From Loripinus fragilis (Eukaryota > Mollusca > Bivalvia > Lucinida > Lucinidae), in contig OZ026516.1 in NCBI GenBank assembly GCA_964019695.1, positions 98,642,368 through 98,706,367 of the forward strand: a stretch of 64,000 nt of DNA, in the 5' to 3' direction. Both the position numbers and the translations under genes were made by a program. The notes below the pieces were generated by a model. It had not been told where the DNA came from. It did not search any database and saw nothing but the letters and a program-made list of their open reading frames with translations. Below are positions 56,790-64,000 of the stretch, in pieces (the first letter of the stretch is position 1; each line of letters begins with the position of its first letter).

Positions 56790-57735
56790 CTCTTTTTAGC
56801 CATTGTCCTTTCGCTCCTAGGATGCACCGAGGCATAAATGGCCGAAACTTGCTAGTCTGGCCCAGAAAATATGCACACTCTGGTTTCAGTTCTTTGATGC
56901 ATTCTCTGCCTCCAAAGAATACCCTTTTAAGAACATATTTAACTCAATACAGCTGGTGACTGGGACTGTGTGGCGACGATAGAACGTCTACCTGCCCTTT
57001 ACTTTAGTGTAGATTTTTAAAACTATTAGAGGGTCACAGAAGGCGCCTAAATGGCAGAAACTAGCTAGTCTGGCCCAGGAAATATGCACACTCAAGTTTC
57101 AGTTCTTTGATGCAGTCTTTGCTTCCAAAGGATAAAGCCCTTTTAAGAACACATTTGACTTCACTACAGCTGGTGACTGGGACTGTGTGGCGGCGGTAGA
57201 ACGTCTCCCTGCCCTTCACTGTAGTGTAGATTTTATTTTCTTGTCCTTTGGGATCATGGATTTCATTGTTGAACTTTGTAACTATTAGAGGGTAGCTGAT
57301 GACATCTAAATGGCAGAAACTAGCTAGTCTGGCCCAGGAAATATGAACACTCTAGTTTCAGTTCTTTGATGCAGTCTTTGCTTCCAAAGGATACCCTTTT
57401 AAGAACATATTTATTTTCTTGTCCTTTCGGATCATGGGCTTCACTGTGGAACTTTGAATATATTAGACGGTCACTGATGTGGCTTAAATGGTCGAAACTA
57501 GCTAGTCTGACCCAGAAAATTTGCACACTCTGGTTTCAGCTATTTGGTGCGTTCTTCGCTTCCAAAGGATACTCTTTCAAGAAAATATTTAACTTCAATA
57601 CAGCTGGTGATTGGGACTGTGTGGCGACGGAAGAACGTCTCCCTGCCCTTCACAGTAGTGTAGATTTTATTTTTTGTCCTTTGGGATCATGGGTTTCATT
57701 GTGGAACTTTGAGTGATATTCTGTCACTTTTTGGC
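56790..57735 (+). repeat. Tandem repeat, four units of about 180-260 bp
   Basis: Units begin AAATGGCNGAAACTAGCTAG near 56837, 57050, 57308 and 57486. They share GCACACTCTGGTTTCAGTTC, CAGCTGGTGACTGGGACTG and CGTCTCCCTGCCCTTCA. Units differ by internal deletions. Open frames at 57320-57526 and 57366-57716 are not kept between units. Confidence 0.9.
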
Positions 57736-58210
57736 AAAAAATTGCATAGGCCGTTTGGTGTGTTGAGTGCTGGTTTTGTGTCCCAATGACCAATATAGGA
57801 AAGGTTCAGAAAAATTGGTGACTATGCGTGCGACGACGCTATGTAAAAATTATGTGGTTACCCAGCAGGCACGCGATATTGGTTTGGTATTGATTTCTTA
57901 TTGAATAATGGTTGAATATAGATCAATTCATTTTCAAGGGTAACTCAATATTTCTTCAACACTGTCGTTTCAGGGCTGAAATACCAAGGATGATTCAATA
58001 TTCATAAACAATTAGCGATTCAATGTGAAAAAGCTAAATGTGTATTCAATACTGAATCAATATTACACATTCAATATAAGAGCAGATGTTTTTGGAAAGG
58101 TAAAACATACATATTCCATAATTATTCAATGTAATTGATTCAATGTTGATTCACCAATCTTGATTCAATACTGACTCAGAATCCCCAAACCAATATGGAA
58201 TTCCTTATAT

Positions 58211-58910
58211 AATCTAGGAAATATGTCCCTCGGGGCAGGACTGTTTATATTTTAGTGAGACTTTTGAAAGTATATTTCTTGTGAATGGTGTATCAAAATG
58301 ACACATTGTGTATTATGCGCAGTATAGTGGCATTGCTTTTGGATAAAGAAGATATTTGGACACACAGGACTGCCGTTAGTGACTTTAGAGCTTGAATTTC
58401 ATTCTCTGTCTTGCTTAACCTTGAGCCACTGTAATTGTCGAATGGATTAAGACAACAGAGAGAGCAAGAGCGATTGAAACACATCTTGATTTATTGTGTA
58501 AACGTGGGTAACTGACTTGTTATTAAAGTACATTGAGTTTAATAGAATTTAAGCTCCGCTTATTATAAATAGATGCCAGCTTCGGTGGGTGTATGCTAAT
58601 TCTATAGGTTACTAAATACTGTATGCATTACAGCCACGAATATACATTGCACGTTGTAGTGCGGCCTGATCAATGGACCGTAAACACTACTTACTGAACC
58701 TTTTCTCGAAATAGAAAAGTACGGAAGCTCAACTTTGTCATAGCTAGACTCGCTGTACTTATAATGGGCGTCTCTACCGAGCTTTGGCGCTTATGTATTG
58801 CTGAATTTGGCTGTTTCACTATGCCTAGGAAGTGCAAGATTCAGCTAACATATGTAGAACTCTGAAACAAGTACCAATGAACCTCATCATTCGTTTAGTA
58901 TTATTTTACC
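58211..58910. other. Unassigned sequence upstream of the LINE relic
   Basis: I recognise no protein. It may include the 5' untranslated region of the LINE. A sequence resembling a splice acceptor (TTTTACCTGCTTGTTGCAG) lies at 58902-58920, just before the coding-like part. Confidence 0.4.
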
Positions 58911-60672
58911 TGCTTGTTGCAGATGGAGTATAATCTAATCCTGAGCCTCAAAATGAATTTACCCGTGGTAATAGTAAGTTATCTGAGAGGGGCCCGAGAT
59001 GTCGTGGTCGTGGTTACAATGGCTGTGGAAGTGGTTGTGGACATCGGTAAGATCCTATCGATGATGCTTTTGCGGATACATATGTTCGCGATCTCGCTGG
59101 TCTGAGCAACAGAGTAGACCCGCCCTATACCTTACGTCGAGCATCCAGATCACAAAATCAACCGTCAGTTAGTTCTCAACTTGGCTTACAGGCTCCCAAA
59201 CGCATATTCAACCGGATAAATCGAGTATAACCGATCTCACAAATACAAAAGCGCAGAGCTATATGGATTTGGCCAACGAGAGGTCAGAACAACGGACAGC
59301 GAAATTAACACACGTGAATACTGTTGGCGGGTACAATTTACGGCTTCTGGAAGCATAACAGTGTTTGCTAGAAGATGCCAAATCACGTGACAGAAGCTGT
59401 TTAGAAGCTAGAAGATCGGAAAAAAAATCGAACACGCCAAGTAAACTTTTAGAACGTTTTGTTGCAACAATAAGAACGTTACTTTATCTTCGCAGTTTCG
59501 TATTCCAATTTGTGAGGGCTTTTTTGTCAAAAATAAGTCATGTTCAATGTAATAATCTTTCTTTAGATTATTCTGCATGTAATTTGTTGTCATTTACAAT
59601 AGTTTAGTTGGAAATATTAATGCAATTTATATGTAATTATTTATTGTCTATCTTTTCTACTTCGTAGTGCAAGTGTGCGATCACGTGACATCTTTTATCT
59701 TCCAGCTTCGACTCAAAATTCGGATGTACCAGAAGAGCTTCTAAAAGCAGAAGAGCTCCCTTTGATTTGTGGGAAGCAGAGTCTTCTAATTTCAGAAGGC
59801 GTAAATCGAACATAATTTACGATCTCCTTCTTCTAGAACACATCTTCTGGCACAAATCGCACCTGGCATGTTAGAGATACGTAAAAATGTCAAGAAGATA
59901 AACAAAAAATCGACCACTTGAAAACATTGGTTCGCCAACTAAAACGTGCCAGCAAAATTTTAATAGATCAGAATGTGCACCTTACGAAACAGGTCAACAA
60001 ATTAAAATCGTCTGTATCTAAATAAGAATCACAAAAATAAAGAACAGGAGATGAAATCAGATCGTTTAGAAGCGCAGACAATCTATGGTTTATGGGTTCT
60101 ATGATTAAAGTGATGAATCTTGGGAAGAATCGGAGACCAGAGTGCGAATTACATCGATGAACACCTTAACATTGCTGAAGCTTCCATCCAAATTGTAAGA
60201 GCGTATCGTATCTAGGGTAAAAACTCTCCACGACCCATTAGTAAGGCTCTCGCACTATAAATATAGAGAAAATGTTCTCAAAACTTATCGTGAGATACGC
60301 AAAAACATTGTGAACCAGCCTCCAGATAAACCTACAAATGAAGATGTATGGTAGAGAATTCGTGTCAGTGAGTACTTTCCTGAGCACGTTATTAGAGTGA
60401 GGTGGACTCTTTTAAAGTCTAGTGTTGAAGAGGGGAGACATTCGTATTTGTAGTACGATCGACTAATAGTTGATGGTCAAGAATATACATATGACTATGA
60501 TAATGCACGAACCGCTCTTGTCAGGAAATATGAAATAGGTCAAGGTTCAGAAACTATTGAGTATACACAAAAATATGTGACGTTGTAACCTTACATCCAA
60601 AATCTGAATGTTGAACATGGAAAACCCCGGCACACTGAATTGACTGTATTTTTGCTGAATGTACAAGGTTAA
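58911..60672 (+). pseudogene. L1-like LINE fragment: ORF1 relic and start of ORF2
   Basis: Degenerate plus-strand coding sequence. An RG-rich stretch (PRCRGRGYNGCGSGCGHR, about 58990-59045) is followed by frame-shifted segments (DDAFADTYVRDLAGLSNRVD and TNTKAQSYMDLANERSEQ). A coiled-coil-like stretch follows (QKIDHLKTLVRQLKRASK, about 59905-59960). Then comes the region typical of L1 ORF1p: NYIDEHLNIAEASIQIVRAY (60147-60206), HYKYRENVLKTYREIRKN, RIRVSEYFPEHVIRVRW and YDRLIVDGQEYTYDYDN, ending at a stop at 60586-60588. ORF1p is an RNA-binding chaperone of the LINE particle. At 60626-60672, TELTVFLLNVQG resembles the first strand of the ORF2 endonuclease, after which the element stops. Several stops and frameshifts make it dead. 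The RG-rich 5' part is less certain than the C-terminal domain. Confidence 0.75.
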
Positions 60673-60919
60673 AGAAAATCGAAGGTGACTTTAGTTTCTT
60701 CATTTTTTGCAGAAAATACGATATTATCGGTTTGTATAAAACGTGACAACGACAAAAGAAGCATTTGACTCTTTTTCAGACGGCTACACAACTTTTGACT
60801 GTATAAATGGTTATTTTTCGAAAAAGTCTGCTTCCAAAAAGCCATAAGTAGGTAAAAAGTGATGTTGGCATACATGTTTATGGCATTAGATAGTAGTTTA
60901 GTTGTGCTTACATTTATGT

Positions 60920-61130
60920 GCAGATCCAGAGGGGGGGGGGGAGGGTAGGAGTCCGGACCCCTCTGGAAAATCACAAGTTATATGGGTTTCTATAGAAATT
61001 AGCATTTGGACCCCCCACCCTGGAAAAAAATGGACCCCCTTCCTGAAAAATGATGGACCCCTCTGGCTCCTTGGGAAACTGTAGTTTTCTCTGAAATAAC
61101 CCTTGGACCCCCTCTGTAAACTGTAAAATA
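60920..61130. repeat. GGATCC/GGACCCCC degenerate repeat
   Basis: CAGATCCAGAGGGGGGG, GGAGTCCGGACCCCTCTGG and several GGACCCCC or GGACCCCT motifs, related to 15470-15605, 26085-26240 and 27650-27905. Open frames across it are proline or glycine runs from the homopolymers. Confidence 0.5.
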
Positions 61131-61618
61131 AGCTGAGGACTAAAAAACACACACAAAAATAACGTTGTCCAGGCTGTTTTCTGGCCGTAGGGCATGTCAC
61201 CTGACACAATTTCCTGGACCAGCGCATGATATTGCCATGCTACTGCAAATGTTTTGACAACAGTGCTTCTTTTCATTGTTGTGGTTATACCTGGCCAATA
61301 GTCAGGTTTATATTGGCTTTCAGATTCAGGTAAGTGTTTGTAGGACCATTGATCCTCTGGTTTATTGCTTCGGTTGAATAACAGAACAAGAATCCAAGCT
61401 GGAGATTAAAGATTGAATTAACATTCACATCTTTTAATCTAAAACTCAATGTTGATTCAATATTGATTGTCAAAGTTGAGTATACTAGTAGGTTGATACC
61501 AAAGTATGAAGCCTTATTTAAGAAGAAGGCTTGATTCAATATATACAAACCTAGAAAGAATCAAGTCTTGATTTTATTCCTCACATCAAGGTTGATTCAA
61601 TATTGACTTGCAAAGTTG

Positions 61619-61947
61619 GTTGGTTGGTTGGTTGGTTGGTCTTGTTGCTTTACGTCCCAAGTCAACAGCTATGGTCATTGCGGGACGGTCAGTTCACCTA
61701 ACCACACTTTTTCCTGGGCAGGCTTGAACAAGCGGTTAACCAGTAATTTGTGCACGTACTTTCGCTTGTAACTGACAACAACCCTTCTTGAATGAATCAG
61801 CGGAAGGGAGGAGAATGACCGTAGAAATTATTTCATGATCAATCTCCACGAAAGTATGGGACCGGGCCGGGATCAAACTCGCGACCCCTGAATCTGCAGT
61901 CAGACACGCATCTGTAGCCAGACACGTTACCGACTGCGCTACGCGGC
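61619..61947 (-). mobile_element. tRNA-derived SINE, complete, with 8-bp target duplication
   Basis: Flanked by CAAAGTTG at 61611-61618 and 61948-61955. Read on the minus strand, it starts GGCCGCGTAGCGCAGTCGGT, with a box A-like TAGCGCAGTCGG, and has a box B-like GAGTTTGATCCCGG. These are the internal RNA polymerase III promoter elements of a tRNA-derived head. The 3' part reads GTTGACTTGGGACGTAAAGC and ends in (AACC)n. The tail-proximal region is shared with 313-456, 24180-24276 and 41765-41860. SINEs are mobilised by a partner LINE. The partner is not identified here. Confidence 0.88.
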
Positions 61948-62127
61948 CAAAGTTGAATGAAGGTTGAAAAACAGACCATAATTCAAGGTTGGAGAATAAA
62001 GTTCAATTCAACATATACATTCTTTGATACAGTATATTTCCATTTTCTGGTGTAAACTCAAGGTAAAATCAATATTGATCCTCAATCTTGAATCAATATA
62101 AATTCAACATAAAATGCCCGCTAGGTA

Positions 62128-63760
62128 CTGTACCAGAGAATAGCTCTTACCTGTAACATACATGACATTAAAGGTGTTGTTACAAAATAATGTTCAATAC
62201 AGCGTAATTAGGGAGAATGTGCGGTCCAAAATGAATAAATGAATCATTACAGCATATACTAATTCCCAGCATATATTTATATCATGTTAATTCTAATATC
62301 GGGAAGCGTTATATGATTTCATTATACAATTCAAATTTGGCAACAATGCAACCTGTATCCTACTCCCGAGAGTTGGGTGTATATATCCACCAGAAAGTTT
62401 CATCTCACTCAAGTGGGTGAACTCCATAGAGCGTATTATTCTAACTATAATTATTGATTTGGTCAAAGGGAGACAGAAGCTTCAGAATATTATATTACAG
62501 GTATGATATAATACACTAAATCTGAACTGTAATATGGCGAGTGAAGCGAATCTAACTCTAGCTTCGTGCAAAGTGTTGAGATATTTGACCCCGGTATATT
62601 AAAGATGTCACCCTGAGGTGGTCATGCCACAGATAAGATATTTCCGGCCATGTTTTAGTTTATGTCTTATCCGCTGCATAGGCTGAATTTATGTATTTTG
62701 TTTTTACTTAAAATGCAAATACAGTATATTAGAATTTTTGCATTTTGTTTTTGTTCACCTGTAACACTGTGCTCAAGTCATAGGATTAATAGTGGAACAA
62801 ATAGAGAGGAACAAAACAGACCGTCATTTGACAATCGTTGACTGATATAGACACAGATCGGACTGCATGGCTGTGTAGGCCAATCTGCATCCATGTGGCT
62901 CACACATGCTTACAATACCCTCACATCAGTGGTAGTAAAATACACAATAACCTGCCAGCTATCCTGAATTGGTATCCGTAAGAAGTCGAACATATCTAGA
63001 CACTGAGACAATGGCCTAATCAGTATTCGCTAGTCTCTGATGCAGCTGAGAACAGCATACCTGCTTGGGTACAGAGACTGGCAATAACCATTCATTAATT
63101 GATGAGTATATAGCATAGATAAGCAGCCAGAGCGCTCATTGAAATGTACGAATAACCAAAGTTACTTTTCGTCTCCGTTAGTAGTGTATAAAGTATGAAC
63201 GATTTATTTTGCTTTCCAACATAAACATTATCAGTGTGTAAAACCGTACAGTGGGCTAAACCGAAAGTGACACCAACTGTACGGCGAAATTATCTGTAGT
63301 GCCATGGTAAACATCGTATAAAATAATATTCTTATCGAGGCCCATTCTTAACCACGCAACATTTTGAAACACGACTGCAAACTGAAAGTATCTTTATTTT
63401 ATGTGTCCATCCCACATTATATCCTGCAAAGATGTGTCTACTTGAAAATCATGTTTTACTTCGCGCAATCACTGAGTTTTATTCAATTTTGTCTGCAGAG
63501 GCTACTAATTTTGTCCCCTAAAAGTATTTCCTAATGCATATTGCTTAATGTTTTACTGGTAGAAAAAGTATAGTATTTTTTATTATGATAATATCATACT
63601 CTGTTTGGTAATAGATCGTCAAACATGTAAAATATTTCCTCCTGAAACAACCACTATGTCGCCACCAACTGTACGAATTGTGACATGAGCATATACTTTA
63701 TCTGTATGACTAGCTGCATTAGCATGACAGTTGTACTTTGTGTTTCATTTAAGAAATATA
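62128..63760. other. Unassigned sequence
   Basis: AT-rich with no recognisable gene, RNA or repeat. A few short palindromes are within chance expectation. Confidence 0.5.
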
Positions 63761-63915
63761 TCAGCTCCAGCAGTGAATTGTTGAGTAATAATTCACTGTT
63801 TGAGGTCAGTTGTAAAGAAGATCAAATCACGAGCACGCAGCGCGAGTGATTTATCTTCGCACAACTGACCGACAAACAGTGAATTATTACTCAACAATTC
63901 ACGCAATGGAGCTGA
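63761..63915. mobile_element. 155-bp hairpin MITE
   Basis: The left arm TCAGCTCCAGCAGTGAATTG and the right arm CAATTCACGCAATGGAGCTGA pair almost throughout, continuing with TTGAGTAATAATTCACTGTT and its complement and GGTCAGTTGT/ACAACTGACC. The loop lies near CACGAGCACGCAGCGCGAGTG. The target duplication is unclear. Confidence 0.85.
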
Positions 63916-64000
63916 TCTATTTTGATTCCAACACACAATAAACGACGAAAACGCATTCGAAGTCTTCAGCATCTTCCAACTTTCCGCCATTGCACTGAAG

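Larger units (their letters stand above)
57861..62125. mobile_element. TA-flanked element with CCCAGCAGGCA ends, containing nested insertions
   Basis: The left end CCCAGCAGGCACG and the reverse complement of the right end, CCTAGCGGGCATT, are inverted, with TA at 57859-57860 and 62126-62127. Both arms (57861-58210 and 61380-62125) are rich in TTGATTCAATATTGA-like motifs, which ties them to one element. A LINE ORF1 relic and a complete SINE lie between them. No transposase is seen and the superfamily is unknown. Confidence 0.7.

Noticed and set aside
60898..61276. Open frames of about 100 codons with proline or glycine runs
   Set aside because: They overlap the GGATCC/GGACCCC repeat and homopolymer tracts. 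No conserved protein pattern is present.

Overview
The window is non-coding, AT-rich eukaryotic DNA packed with repeats. I find no intact host gene, no rRNA and no convincing functional tRNA. The mix of elements is typical of a molluscan genome, most likely a bivalve: a Tc1-type DD34E transposase relic, tRNA-headed SINEs with a LINE-like tail, many TA-target inverted-repeat elements, and large minisatellites. The bivalve assignment is inference and the species is not identified.

Layout. (1) The window is built on an ancient composite tandem repeat. Block A occurs four times: copy 0 split over 1735-2860, 12055-12516 and 14064-14180; copy 1 at 14430-17700; copy 2 at 24880-31655; copy 3 at 42285-45115. 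Block B occurs twice, at 18035-24880 and 35029-42285. The order A1-B1-A2-B2-A3 implies a founding A+B unit of about 10 kb. Each copy has been interrupted independently by mobile elements, so the other copies act as paralogous empty sites that fix insertion boundaries to the base. (2) Copy 0 holds a broken Tc1-like element (12517-14063). About 9 kb of unrelated sequence also splits it, carrying three copies of a 470-bp inverted-repeat element. (3) Block B1 contains an array of 140-180 bp units and a 2.9-kb element with roughly 600-bp inverted arms full of CCCGCGGGG palindromes (20120-23036). (4) Two copies of one DNA-transposon family, 31658-35028 (3.4 kb) and 46048-55811 (9.8 kb), carry a variable-length 55-bp minisatellite inside inverted termini that begin CACTA and are flanked by TA. 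This is the most unusual object in the window. (5) The right end (55.8-64 kb) has a hairpin MITE, a 4-unit tandem repeat, a TA-flanked element (57861-62125) containing a 3'-truncated L1-like ORF1 relic and a SINE with an 8-bp target duplication, and a terminal hairpin.

No gene network can be described. What the sequence records is a history: duplication of the A+B unit, independent transposon insertions, and amplification of a minisatellite inside a transposon. All comparisons were made by eye. Boundaries supported by an empty site or target duplication are exact; other boundaries are approximate.
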